Source: a virus
Length of the DNA stretch: 31,683 nt
Direction: 5' to 3' (one strand)
IMG/VR virus record: IMGVR_UViG_3300009537_000102
Location: 1-31,683 of that record
The notes under the pieces are model-generated. The model was not told where the DNA came from, made no database searches, and worked only from the letters and a program-made list of their open reading frames with translations. Both the position numbers and the translations under genes were made by a program. Positions 13,794 to 23,309 of the stretch are shown here, one piece after another (the stretch's first letter is position 1; each line of letters starts with the position of its first letter).

Positions 13794-15472
13794 TATGTAC
13801 CCCACTCCCCAGTATTCTTATAGTAATTCATTGCGTCAGCAGCACTACCATACTGCCCCATCCAACTAATAGCAGCAGTAATACTCACAACCACATGACC
13901 AAACTGTGCTACTGCTGAATCATAATCCATACCAAACACTTGTTCTGCAAAACGTTTATCTATACCAGCTAAACCTGCACGGTTACCTGCACCATACCAG
14001 GCTGCGTTACCGCCACTCCACATTTCAATGATCTTATGGAAGTCACGTGACCGTGCCAACCCCTCAGCCTCATTCTTAGACAATTCCATAAACTCAGTTG
14101 CTACACGGTAGATAGCAATACCCAAACGTTCACCCTCCATATGATTATAATCTATGAGAGCAGACTGATATCGGGCTACAGCGTTCTCACCTTTAGCCAT
14201 CGCCTCCCTGATCACATCTTTCACTTGTTCCATCGTCATAGCGTCCTCGTCGCCTGCGGTTCGTTCTATATATGCTTGAATGGCAGCATCGTATACCCCA
14301 AAATCTAACGCTGAAGGCTGGTCTAGGACAGAAGGAATACCCAAATCGTTGTCGCCGAAAAAGATGAGACTCCAAATTTCATCCTCCGCAGCGACAGCCC
14401 CCAGCGTGTCTGTAATAAACTTGCCACTAGTCGCAACAGAATATTCATAGGGGTTATCCACAATCGTCATATCATAAAAAATTGGGTTCACAAATTCGGC
14501 GTCAATACCCTCACGACCCAACAGGTCCACATCAGGTAAAGCCAACAGCGAATCTAACGTCGAAACCGCTTCCACCGTATCAGCAATAGCGTTATTCACA
14601 TTAGCCTGCACGTCTAAACGGTCGAACAGGAAATCGAGTTTATCCTGCTTGTCCTTCATGGACATGTCAGGATGGTTCATAATCGCAGACACAGCATCAA
14701 GCGTATCCTGCGACAGCCCCTTAGTCGTGTTACCTATTGTCATACTAGCAGCTAACCTGGCACTCAATTCAGGGTCGCCAGGAATAAAATCTTCAGTACC
14801 GAACAAGGCTATCTGTTCAGCGTCGAACAGTTGGTTAGCAAAAAACCCGTACGTCTGTTCTTCTTGCAAAAAATCTTCTACACTTTGCAGTTCCGTCGCG
14901 AGTTCAGCTCTTAACTCGGCAGCCTCTTCCTCTGATTTGACAGACAGAGTGTAGTCTGTAGGGTCTGACTGTCCCTGCGCCTGAATTTCAGACGCAATGG
15001 ACGGCATGATTAACGCTTGATCATCTATTTCACCAGTGTCCACCGCCAACCCTAGACTGGCAGCTAACACTGGGTCTACAGGAAAGTTAGTGAACTCTCG
15101 TTTCCCAAAGAGTTTACTTTCACCAGCGTCCTCGCTTCCCTCGATACCAGGAATACGAAAATCTTTATGCGGTACTGTTGGCATAAAACTAGTACCCGTC
15201 ACACCAGGAACCATAGAAATAGCGGGCGGCACACCAGTCCCACCCCTAGCAGTCACAGTATATCGGGAATTACCCAACGTGTTTCTCAAAAAACTGAGAA
15301 TACCAGCCTGACTCGCATCAGCCTGCTGCTGAACGGGAGACTGTGGGCGTTGCACCTGCTGGATGGCAGGAACATTCTCGCTGAAACGAAACCTGTCACC
15401 ATACAAACCAGATTGCAGTCTACGTTGTGGAGCTTCACGCGACGGCATGTTGCGCACACCAGGATCAGGCAT
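13793..15472 (-). CDS. Putative internal virion protein (559 aa)
   Basis: A 559-residue protein overlapping both neighbours as TAATG. The first 120 residues are low complexity with many Gln and Pro (QQVQRPQSPVQQQADASQAG); the rest is helical, with acidic segments (EEEAAELRAELATELQSVED). The C-terminal 100 residues (GAGNRAGLAGIDKRFAEQVF) are Ala/Gly rich. It lies between the Gly-rich and the very large protein, as the middle member of a three-gene internal virion group. No enzymatic motif seen. Confidence 0.6.
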   Translation of the reverse strand: MPDPGVRNMPSREAPQRRLQSGLYGDRFRFSENVPAIQQVQRPQSPVQQQADASQAGILSFLRNTLGNSRYTVTARGGTGVPPAISMVPGVTGTSFMPTVPHKDFRIPGIEGSEDAGESKLFGKREFTNFPVDPVLAASLGLAVDTGEIDDQALIMPSIASEIQAQGQSDPTDYTLSVKSEEEAAELRAELATELQSVEDFLQEEQTYGFFANQLFDAEQIALFGTEDFIPGDPELSARLAASMTIGNTTKGLSQDTLDAVSAIMNHPDMSMKDKQDKLDFLFDRLDVQANVNNAIADTVEAVSTLDSLLALPDVDLLGREGIDAEFVNPIFYDMTIVDNPYEYSVATSGKFITDTLGAVAAEDEIWSLIFFGDNDLGIPSVLDQPSALDFGVYDAAIQAYIERTAGDEDAMTMEQVKDVIREAMAKGENAVARYQSALIDYNHMEGERLGIAIYRVATEFMELSKNEAEGLARSRDFHKIIEMWSGGNAAWYGAGNRAGLAGIDKRFAEQVFGMDYDSAVAQFGHVVVSITAAISWMGQYGSAADAMNYYKNTGEWGT

Positions 15473-16284
15473 TACGCTACTCCGCCACGGTAGCCTGGTC
15501 CCAGGCTCGCCAACCCAGCCATATTATTCAAGAAACTTCTCTGCGACTGATCCAAATCACCAACCGCCACAGGGTTACTACGCGCACGGATGAGTTCAAT
15601 ACCCATCACACGCGACGCCAGACTCGGGGCAAGATTACCCTGCGTCGCCTGGTTGAGAATGTTACTAAACACGCCCTGAATCTGGTCGCGGCTAAACGAA
15701 CCTCCGCCGCCTCCGCCTCCTCCACGACCAAAGTTGGAGGCAGCATGAGCGTCAGACGCTTTCGCCAAACCCTCCTGGTTAGTGAGACGAGCCAAAGCGA
15801 TACGAATCTGCTCACGCAGGTCGCCTCCCTGTTCGTCAGCACGAGTATTCACACGCCCCACGTTACGGGTACGAATACCCGAATCAAAAATTCCACGCTG
15901 CAACGCGTTGTTACGTGCAGCCTCAGTCCCCAACCCACGAGCAGTCTCAATGTCACGCAGCCCAGAAGACTGCTGATGTTGCAACAGTTCACGTTGCAAC
16001 GCCAAATCTTTCAAAGTGAAAGGCAGACTACTAAAACGAGAGCCACCACTGCCGCCTCCACCGCCACCGCCTGAATCGTTGACGTTCACACCGAACACGT
16101 CAGCAGCAAGTAGTGTAGGGTCAGGCAACGAACCAGGGTTAGACACACGCTGCTGTATAGGTGTCGTCACCCTGCTTCTACCAAACCCTGCGCCAGGGGC
16201 ACCAGCACCCACATTACGACCAATCACGTTAGAAACGAACGGGTTGTTTTGCGGGTTAATTGAGGCTGTACTGTTCCTTGTCAT
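15472..16284 (-). CDS. Gly-rich putative internal virion protein (270 aa)
   Basis: The 270 residues are mostly helical and rich in Arg, Gln and Asn (DIETARGLGTEAARNNALQR), interrupted by two glycine tracts: DSGGGGGGGSGGS near residue 71 and GRGGGGGGGGSFS near 188. These look like flexible hinges between helical bundles, sensible for a protein that must unfold or pass the tail. ATG 16284 has a short SD (AGAAAGG) located directly behind promoter element 3, so it is the first gene of that transcript. Confidence 0.6.
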   Translation of the reverse strand: MTRNSTASINPQNNPFVSNVIGRNVGAGAPGAGFGRSRVTTPIQQRVSNPGSLPDPTLLAADVFGVNVNDSGGGGGGGSGGSRFSSLPFTLKDLALQRELLQHQQSSGLRDIETARGLGTEAARNNALQRGIFDSGIRTRNVGRVNTRADEQGGDLREQIRIALARLTNQEGLAKASDAHAASNFGRGGGGGGGGSFSRDQIQGVFSNILNQATQGNLAPSLASRVMGIELIRARSNPVAVGDLDQSQRSFLNNMAGLASLGPGYRGGVA

Positions 16285-16305
16285 TAAATACTCTTATAAA
16301 CCTTT

Positions 16306-16329
16306 CTATATATAGGCGAAATCGTATTA
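16306..16329 (-). promoter_or_regulatory. Late promoter-like element 3
   Basis: Minus strand from 16329: TAATACG, ATTTCGC, C, TATATATA, G, then AAAGG (SD). Its TAA is the stop codon of the 46-residue coiled-coil gene. It drives the internal virion group, presumably through the 1492-residue gene. Confidence 0.65.
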
Positions 16330-16467
16330 GCCTTCCTCTTCATCAGCCTCTTCAGCACGTTGAAACTCCTCAAGTTTCTCGTTTAACTGACGAATCATCT
16401 GAATGAGCTGATCTTTCTCAGCTTGTAGTTGTGCTATAACTTGTGCTTGTTCTATAATTCCTTGCAT
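16327..16467 (-). CDS. Coiled-coil microprotein (46 aa)
   Basis: ATG 16467 overlaps the tail-fibre stop as TAATG. The 46 residues form one long coiled coil (MQGIIEQAQVIAQLQAEKDQ, then LIQMIRQLNEKLEEFQRAEE) and end in an acidic tail. Its place between tail fibre and internal proteins suggests a small virion or fibre-assembly factor. Confidence 0.6.
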   Translation of the reverse strand: MQGIIEQAQVIAQLQAEKDQLIQMIRQLNEKLEEFQRAEEADEEEG

Positions 16468-19400
16468 TATTCTACCTTTCTTTCAATTGCTTCTATTCTT
16501 GCAGTTAATTCTTGTATGCCACCCCACAACACAGGTGTCATCTTACCATAATCCATCTGCCAATGTTCAATGGTTCCATCCTCAGAAGGCGGGCTGACCG
16601 CATCAGGTATAAAACGATAAACCTCCTGCGCAACAAACGCCATGTTTACATGTGCCCCATCTTCCTTCCAGTCAAACGCACGAACAGGAACCGCATTGAT
16701 CTTCTCTAAAAATCCTTCAGTAACAGCAGTAATATTATCTTTCAGAGTCTCGTCAGACGACACGTTGTAAGCAGTCGCTCCTGATGACACTGAAATGGAA
16801 CCGACTTGCGTTCCAGACCTACGGAAGTCCACTACACCGCCATCAGAAGCGTTTGACCTTCCGAAGAAGGCAGCAACATTAGAAGCCCTATTGGCTTGGA
16901 TGATATGGTTCACATGGTCAAAAGCAATATGTTCGACCGTGCTGGACGCCGAAACACCTGTGGCAGTGTTCCCCAAAAAAGAATTATTGATACGCCAACG
17001 AGTCGTGGGTGGCCCAGTGGGACTGGCGTTATCTCCCATTCTAAAGAGGATTCCATCGTCACCAATCTCGACTGAGCCGAACGTGGTGAAGGAGTTTACG
17101 GCCTTGTTGACGTAAGTGGATGACGAACCTCGTTCCCAGTTCCAGTGGATTCCATACGCATAGGAACCCTGAGTGCCGACATAGGCTTGGGTTCCTATTT
17201 CTATGCCGTTGGTTGCCCAAGGTTCAGTCCCGTAGGAAACGGACGTCGTGTGAATCCCGCGCTCATCAATACGGGCCATGAGCGCGCCACTGGCAGCAAA
17301 CCCAAGGTCATCGGCACCTACACGATACATACCAGTGTCGTTGTCGCCATCAAAAGTGTAAGTGGGGGCGGTCGGCGTGGTCGCATTAGCGATTTTGGCT
17401 TTCCCCGTTCCACCAGACCCAAAGAAGACATCTTGGTAAGGGCCACCACCGTCACCAACACGCATGGCGACGACTCCGTTGATGGCGAACCCTATCTCAT
17501 CGGCCCCGTAGCGATACATACCAGTGTTGGTGTCGCCTGAAAAAGTGTAGGCAGGCGCGGCGGCTGAACCGACAGCACCAGCAATATATGCTGACCCTGT
17601 AGACCCACCATTCCACTGGACGTTCGCACCGTGAAAACTCAGAAGACTGTCGCCATCGCCACGTAGTTCCATTTCGGTTGTGCCAGAAGTGTCATTCCAC
17701 GTCCACGCAATACGCCCTACCCCATCAGTCACGTTACGCATTCCTACTTCTAACGCAGCAAACGGGCTAGCGTCTGTACCTGCCCCCTCATTCTGGAAGG
17801 TAAGGAATGCCCGCTCATTAGTAATGCCTGTAACAGCAATACTGTTACCACGAATGGCTGATGAAGTGAAATCAACGTCCGCAGAAAACTCCCAACGGTT
17901 ATCAGTAGCATCATCATAGAGCAGTTTAGTCGTTCCCGCACCATCCTTAAGCTCTATGTTCCCATTAGTATTAAGCCAGAGTGCCGAACCTGTAGACTGT
18001 TCAAAAATCGCATTAGTACCAGTACCAGTGAGAGTGTCTATCCCGCCAATGCTGGCACCCCCCATGTCCATGTTAATGGTTCCCCATGTCATGCCTTGGG
18101 CGTCGGCTGAGTTGGCAAGCAGTGGCCGAGCATCCGTGCCAATTGGCAGCCTTGTGTCAGCAGTATCGTAAACCCAAAGATCACCCTTCGTGGTTAACGG
18201 TGAAGTAGACCCCGCATGGGCGTGGAGTGCGTCAGCGTTAGACCCATCAGTTAAAGTTTCTAGCTCTGCGCCTGTAGCTGTAGTGTCAGAGTGCGATGCT
18301 ATAGTGTGGGCGTTGGGCGGGTCGGCAGCAGCCATATAGCGGGCATCATTGTAGTCCCTGTCACCCACGTTAGACCCAGCAGTCGGGTCAAGCACACCTG
18401 TGAGAGGATTGCCCTGCAAGTCAAGAGTCCCGCCGTTCGTCAACTCCATGATGAGGGCAGCAGCTCCATCGCGGAACTCAACAGACTGACCCTGACCTGA
18501 AATAACCAGTGCTGCAACGCCGCCGCCATTCAAAGCATCAGACTCTATGGCAGTAACATTATTAATATTGTTAGTTGCCATATCAAGGTTTCCACCCATC
18601 GCGTCGCCAGCAACCTGAACGTACAAGTCGTCGGCAGCAATTTTAGCTGCAGCCTCAGCATCAGTATACTTCACATGATGGTCGTCGGGGGTGACACCAG
18701 CAATGTTATCATGATTAATCACAGCCTCTAACTCAGAGAAAAGCGTATGCTTTTTAACGTTGGCTGCAGCAGAGTCTTCTATGAGAATGAAGTCGCCTGC
18801 AGCTATCGTACTCTTGTTTGTGATAGCACTAATTTCAGACGCTACGTTATCGTGGATAGCGTCAGCGTCAGTCCCGCCAGCATGAACATGCAACGCGTCA
18901 GCGTTAGAACCGTCCGTCAACGTTTCAAGCTCAGCACCAGTCGCAGTAGTGTCGCTGTGCGATGCGACAGTATGAGCCTCGCTGTGGTGGTCGTCTACAC
19001 CTATGCCAGATAGACCAGCATGCGTATGTTCGCTATCTGGATGATCATGATCCAGGTCTGTAACCTGGGACTCTGTGACCCTGATGCCCGACATGAGCAG
19101 ATGCTTCTTAACGTTGGCTGCAGCAGAGTCTTCGATAATGAAGAAGTCTCCTGCTGCACCTGTAGCCTTATTCGTAATTGCGCTAATCTCTGACGCAACA
19201 TTGTCGTGGATTGCGTCTACATCATCATGGTCAAGGTCAGTCACGTCTACCTCGACGTGAGTATGCGAAGCAGGCGCTGCAGCAGGCAGGTCGCCTATCG
19301 TAATATGCTTCTTCACATTGGCGGCTGCCGCATCTTCAATGAGAAGAAAATCAGCAGTGGTTGGCGTACCCTTCGCCGTAATTGCACTTATCTCACTGGC

Positions 19401-21125
19401 TACATTATCATGAATGGCGTCTACATCGTCATGATCTAAATCCGTAACATCAACCTCAACATGCGTGTGGGAGGCAGGCACATGAGCATGCAGGGAGTCG
19501 GCGTTACTGCCGTCTGTTAACGTCTCCAATTCGGCACCCGTAGCGGTCGTATCATTATGACTAGCTACGCTGTGTGCCTCCGCGTGGTGGTCGTCAGTAC
19601 CCTGACCACCAACATCAGCATGCTGTAACTGAGCAAAATCGAATGCTGTAGCAGCAGACGCTCTCAGTACGTGTCCTACGGTCAGCCCCGACTGGGCGTG
19701 GGGACCAGTGGAGGCGACCGTATGGACTTCAGTATGATGGTCATCCACAGACACGTCAGCAAGGCTGTCGTGGCTATGGTCACCATCAGGATGGTCATGA
19801 TTCAAATCGCTAATATCAGCCTCAACAATGTCACGCCACGCAAGACCCTCGGCGTCAGCGGCAGTAACAAACAACACTTCACCCTCACTGCCCACAGGAA
19901 TACGATCAGTAGCAGTATTATACCCCACAAGATCACCCTTAGTAGTAAGAGGGTCAGTGTACCCGCCAGGCAAGTCACCAATCGTAATACGTTTCTTATT
20001 ATTAGAGTCGGCAGCATCCTCGATGAGGATAAAGTCTGCGCTCGTAGGTGAACCCTTAGCTGTGATCGCACTGATTTCGCTTGCCACGTTGTCGTGGATT
20101 GCGTCTACATCATCATGGTCTAAATCTGTAATGTTAGCTTCCACATGCGTGTGCGCTGCAGCCGCTAACCCAGCTTCAGCAGCCGTCTGGTTGATCCACA
20201 TGCTCGTTCCATCATCATATGCTAAGACCTCATCCTCAGTCACAGCAGTAATCACAACATCATCCAGGTCTTCAAGACTGAAACCTACAATACCGCCCTT
20301 GGAGTTGAGGCCCACCACAGTACCTTCGGGTATGTCAGTACCATTACCCTCAACAATATTACCAACAACAACCATTTCACCAGAACCATTATATTCAAAC
20401 GACTTACCAGTCGAATTCACAACCCTGTTCCCTATAAACGCCAGGTCACCTGACGTGAACGTATAGACACCAACATCGTCGGAGCCGTCCACAAGAGACG
20501 ACATCATCATACCAGCAGAATCGTTGAGGAAGTTCAGACCCGTCGCACCATCAATATTTAGGAAGTAACAGTTGTCTATAAAAAAGTTGGTGCCCGCACC
20601 AAAGTCAACACCGTTCGCCGACGTGTCGATCTTCACTCGGCTCATATAGACAAAGTGTGCGGCACCGCCGCCAGCGGCCATGAACGCGTTCCCACCGTCA
20701 GACAAGTGCCCCACATCCTCAATGACAAGGGTGGACCCGTCAGTCACATCTATGACCTGCGTGACTCCCGTGCCATCAAAAGTGGTGGCATCCATACCAG
20801 CACCAGTAATCTTCAAGTTCTGATTTACAAGTGTAAGTGTGCCCGCACCATTAATAGTACCGTCCATGAAGTGAAGCCATGACACATCACCGCCAGCAAC
20901 AACAGAAATAATTTCAGCCCAATCACCAGAACCAGTCAGACGTACATCAGCATATCCGCCGTTAGACGAGTCAGACGGTCTGACCACAATATCAGGGGCA
21001 GCGAAAGATTCTGTCTTTAACTGCACCATGTAGTCTTCAATGTAACGGAAGTTCTTATGTAACCCTACAGGGTCATCAAACTTGCGTACAGGGAAATGGA
21101 ATGATTTGCTGTTACGCAACGACAT
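16467..21125 (-). CDS. Tail fibre/spike with S74 intramolecular chaperone
   Basis: A 1552-residue receptor-binding protein. Domains in order: N-terminal virion-anchoring part (1-60); beta-helix-like strands (about 70-280, e.g. GTINGAGTLTLVNQNLKITG); a long repeat region (about 290-1000) with four D-A-I-H-D-N-V-A-S-E-I-S-A-I-T units and His/Asp-rich T-D-L-D-H-D segments; fibre repeats of the SGDTNTGMYRYGADEIGF type (about 1180-1290); and a C-terminal peptidase S74 chaperone (about 1450-1552). The self-cleavage site is at Ser1457 in SSDETLKDNI, with MAFVAQEVYRFIPDAV and a terminal coiled coil. The chaperone trimerises the fibre and then releases itself. ATG 21125 lies 14 nt inside the previous gene. 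Confidence 0.9.
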   Translation of the reverse strand: MSLRNSKSFHFPVRKFDDPVGLHKNFRYIEDYMVQLKTESFAAPDIVVRPSDSSNGGYADVRLTGSGDWAEIISVVAGGDVSWLHFMDGTINGAGTLTLVNQNLKITGAGMDATTFDGTGVTQVIDVTDGSTLVIEDVGHLSDGGNAFMAAGGGAAHFVYMSRVKIDTSANGVDFGAGTNFFIDNCYFLNIDGATGLNFLNDSAGMMMSSLVDGSDDVGVYTFTSGDLAFIGNRVVNSTGKSFEYNGSGEMVVVGNIVEGNGTDIPEGTVVGLNSKGGIVGFSLEDLDDVVITAVTEDEVLAYDDGTSMWINQTAAEAGLAAAAHTHVEANITDLDHDDVDAIHDNVASEISAITAKGSPTSADFILIEDAADSNNKKRITIGDLPGGYTDPLTTKGDLVGYNTATDRIPVGSEGEVLFVTAADAEGLAWRDIVEADISDLNHDHPDGDHSHDSLADVSVDDHHTEVHTVASTGPHAQSGLTVGHVLRASAATAFDFAQLQHADVGGQGTDDHHAEAHSVASHNDTTATGAELETLTDGSNADSLHAHVPASHTHVEVDVTDLDHDDVDAIHDNVASEISAITAKGTPTTADFLLIEDAAAANVKKHITIGDLPAAAPASHTHVEVDVTDLDHDDVDAIHDNVASEISAITNKATGAAGDFFIIEDSAAANVKKHLLMSGIRVTESQVTDLDHDHPDSEHTHAGLSGIGVDDHHSEAHTVASHSDTTATGAELETLTDGSNADALHVHAGGTDADAIHDNVASEISAITNKSTIAAGDFILIEDSAAANVKKHTLFSELEAVINHDNIAGVTPDDHHVKYTDAEAAAKIAADDLYVQVAGDAMGGNLDMATNNINNVTAIESDALNGGGVAALVISGQGQSVEFRDGAAALIMELTNGGTLDLQGNPLTGVLDPTAGSNVGDRDYNDARYMAAADPPNAHTIASHSDTTATGAELETLTDGSNADALHAHAGSTSPLTTKGDLWVYDTADTRLPIGTDARPLLANSADAQGMTWGTINMDMGGASIGGIDTLTGTGTNAIFEQSTGSALWLNTNGNIELKDGAGTTKLLYDDATDNRWEFSADVDFTSSAIRGNSIAVTGITNERAFLTFQNEGAGTDASPFAALEVGMRNVTDGVGRIAWTWNDTSGTTEMELRGDGDSLLSFHGANVQWNGGSTGSAYIAGAVGSAAAPAYTFSGDTNTGMYRYGADEIGFAINGVVAMRVGDGGGPYQDVFFGSGGTGKAKIANATTPTAPTYTFDGDNDTGMYRVGADDLGFAASGALMARIDERGIHTTSVSYGTEPWATNGIEIGTQAYVGTQGSYAYGIHWNWERGSSSTYVNKAVNSFTTFGSVEIGDDGILFRMGDNASPTGPPTTRWRINNSFLGNTATGVSASSTVEHIAFDHVNHIIQANRASNVAAFFGRSNASDGGVVDFRRSGTQVGSISVSSGATAYNVSSDETLKDNITAVTEGFLEKINAVPVRAFDWKEDGAHVNMAFVAQEVYRFIPDAVSPPSEDGTIEHWQMDYGKMTPVLWGGIQELTARIEAIERKVE
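18819..20135 (-). repeat. Protein-level repeats of the tail fibre, synonymously diverged
   Basis: Four copies of a unit containing H-D-N-V-A-S-E-I-S-A-I-T, then A-D-F-x-L-I-E-D and V-K-K-H, lie at roughly 18819-18866, 19174-19217, 19378-19423 and 20060-20106 with flanking sequence. A second unit, T-A-T-G-A-E-L-E-T-L-T-D-G-S-N-A-D, recurs near 18240, 18900 and 19500. Amino acids are nearly identical, but many third codon positions differ between copies. Confidence 0.75.
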
Positions 21126-21522
21126 GCTCTACCATCCCATAGATGAAGTCAGGCTGCCACAACTCACAGTTCCTACCACGGTAAGGTGGCCCCCACACCC
21201 AAGCCAACACAGGCCACGCCTCCTTCACAGCAGAGAACAGGCGAGGACACGTATGCCCAGGACGAGTCTCCGCATTATAAGCTGTCACAAAACCAACATG
21301 CTCAGGCAGTTCACGCGAATAGTAGAAGTCGTCCTGCATGATGATCACAGTATCATCCCAGCCCTGATCCACACCATGCTCAGCAAGCAGATGCCAGTCA
21401 CGACGCAAACTCTGCTCATGGTTGACCCCACCCGTCGCCACATATAGCGACCACGGGTAAGCGAACTCCATGTGAGCGTTCACTCTATCAGGGTAGGCAG
21501 ACACAACCACTATTCTCCTCAC
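21112..21522 (-). CDS. Putative glycosyltransferase-like protein (136 aa)
   Basis: GTG 21522 overlaps the nozzle stop as GTGA, the junction type common here; ATG 21585 would overlap the nozzle gene by 67 nt, and GTG 21510 after GAGGAG is a further option. The sequence begins with a strand (RRIVVVSAYPDRV) and has DDTVIIMQDDFYYSRELP near residue 75, similar to the strand-D-D metal site of GT-A glycosyltransferases. Other conserved-looking parts are TAYNAETRPGHTCPR and WGPPYRGRN. It is small for a glycosyltransferase, so it may be a reduced domain. It could modify the fibre or a virion protein. Confidence 0.4.
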   Translation of the reverse strand: MRRIVVVSAYPDRVNAHMEFAYPWSLYVATGGVNHEQSLRRDWHLLAEHGVDQGWDDTVIIMQDDFYYSRELPEHVGFVTAYNAETRPGHTCPRLFSAVKEAWPVLAWVWGPPYRGRNCELWQPDFIYGMVEHVVA

Positions 21523-23309
21523 GTACAACCAGGGGGTTCCCCCCCAGGGTCCACGTTCAAAGAGGGCTGCACTCCACGCTGCCAAGGGCGGCTAGACGTA
21601 CTCATCTGCCAACCATGTAAATCAGCAGCCGTATTAGCATCCTGGTTGATAGTAAACAGAAGTTGTAACCAGATAAACATTTCCTTAATGTCGTAACCCT
21701 GGTTTTGTTCATGCCACGCACGCAAGTTACCATCAGGATCATAAGTACCAGACTGCCACACAGTCGTATTGTCAAAATCACGGTACAGTGTCAAATCAAT
21801 ATCAGAAGTGTTCACAGCAGACGTCAAAATGTCCAGTCTGCGGAGACGATGCCTAAACCCTATTTCACCAGGCGTAATCCATCCCGTACGCACAGTACCA
21901 GTAATAGCAGTGTTACCACCATCTGTTTCATCGTGACCCTCCACAGCTTCCAAACGGAACAAACCTATCTGGTCGTCAGGGCTACCAAAATATGCTTGCC
22001 CTGAGCCAGCCAACCCAATACCAGTATGGCTATGGTCAGTCGTATACTCCACCAGTTCAGAAGGAATCCCATGCGTCCACTGAGTCCACTGTTGAAACCT
22101 AGTATCATAAACATACGTGCGTGCAGGATAGTCATCAGGGTCAGCCCCTTCGGGCAACGACACAAAAATACGGTTATCGAATGCCTCCACATTGACACGA
22201 AAATCAGATTCACGGTTAAACGAACTCGACAACATTCGCCCGTTAATGGGTTCACTAATATTCACAAAGTTAGCACCATCATACGACATTAACCCGTGAG
22301 ACTGGTCGAAAAAATATAGGATGCCCTGATGGTAGGTGGTAGCAGACGAAGAACGAGTCCCCATCTGAGGGTTAATCTCATGGAGAGCAAACGTGTCCTC
22401 ATCTGACCCCAACAGCAGCCAAGTAGAATCATCCTTAAAAATAGCAAGCGAATCACCCATAGGTTCCAACGCAGTAATCTCAGAACCATCATCATCACCA
22501 ACTTCAATCCACGAGTTAGCCCCCCACGTTTCAGCAGTCCCCGCCTCAGACCAATAAATACGAGTTGCATAACGGTACACGCCCTGCGAATAAATGTTCG
22601 CAGCAAAAACACGTTCCTTATAAGCTATAGCACACCTAGCTGAAGGGAACCCCGTTGCCCCACCATCCAAAGCGTGAGGCAACGGACGAGTCCACGTATC
22701 GTTCAACACATCATACTTGATAGGTTTCGACGCGCCACCCGCCATACCATTATGTGTCTCAATAGTAGACGCACCAGAATATCCACCGAAACGAAGTGCA
22801 GTCAAATAAATATCACTCCCCCACACAACACTATTAATATTAAAGGTGCGGAAATAGTTCGTCGAAGTGGAACCCCACGGCCCAATGGACTGACCTGAAT
22901 AAGCAAGGTCACTACCAGTAGCATCAAACTCCTCCTGCAACAGTTCCCCCAAAGTGTTGTACCACACCTCACCATCGTTATCGTTGTAGTATAATACCTG
23001 CTGAGTGTAGGAGGGTTGAGCTGACAGACCAGACGAAGTGAACACGTTACGAATATGACAGTGTTGAGCTACGTCCAAACCCGCCACATTAGCGGTCACC
23101 TTCTCATATCCTTTACGACGGCTCAGCCCAAGACCCTCGTTCCAAGTCATGTTCTCGATGGTTTCCAGTTCGCTACCCCTAAGCTGCGTAGACTTCTTGT
23201 CAGCCTGCCAACCACCCTCGAAACCGCTCTGCCCTGCCGACGCAATCGGAGTGCGTCGCAGGCTCGCAGGCGGTATACGACTCTGCGCCCACGCACTTAA
23301 ACGTGGCAT
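21519..23309 (-). CDS. Tail nozzle/tubular protein, beta-propeller-like
   Basis: A 596-residue beta-rich protein with a run of propeller-like blades. Motifs typical of podovirus tail nozzle or stabilisation proteins: RIYWSEAGTAETWGANSWIE followed by VGDDDGSEITALEPMGDSLA and IFKDDSTWLLLGSDED (middle), and GILYFFDQSHGLMSYDG. It follows the head-tail adaptor in the order expected for T7 gp11-gp12. ATG 23309 overlaps the adaptor stop. Confidence 0.75.
   Translation of the reverse strand: MPRLSAWAQSRIPPASLRRTPIASAGQSGFEGGWQADKKSTQLRGSELETIENMTWNEGLGLSRRKGYEKVTANVAGLDVAQHCHIRNVFTSSGLSAQPSYTQQVLYYNDNDGEVWYNTLGELLQEEFDATGSDLAYSGQSIGPWGSTSTNYFRTFNINSVVWGSDIYLTALRFGGYSGASTIETHNGMAGGASKPIKYDVLNDTWTRPLPHALDGGATGFPSARCAIAYKERVFAANIYSQGVYRYATRIYWSEAGTAETWGANSWIEVGDDDGSEITALEPMGDSLAIFKDDSTWLLLGSDEDTFALHEINPQMGTRSSSATTYHQGILYFFDQSHGLMSYDGANFVNISEPINGRMLSSSFNRESDFRVNVEAFDNRIFVSLPEGADPDDYPARTYVYDTRFQQWTQWTHGIPSELVEYTTDHSHTGIGLAGSGQAYFGSPDDQIGLFRLEAVEGHDETDGGNTAITGTVRTGWITPGEIGFRHRLRRLDILTSAVNTSDIDLTLYRDFDNTTVWQSGTYDPDGNLRAWHEQNQGYDIKEMFIWLQLLFTINQDANTAADLHGWQMSTSSRPWQRGVQPSLNVDPGGEPPGCT

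Noticed and set aside
18200-20135. Repeats in the tail fibre region as a CRISPR array or DNA-level tandem repeat
   Set aside because: The unit is protein-coding with third-position differences; there is no constant repeat with unique spacers.
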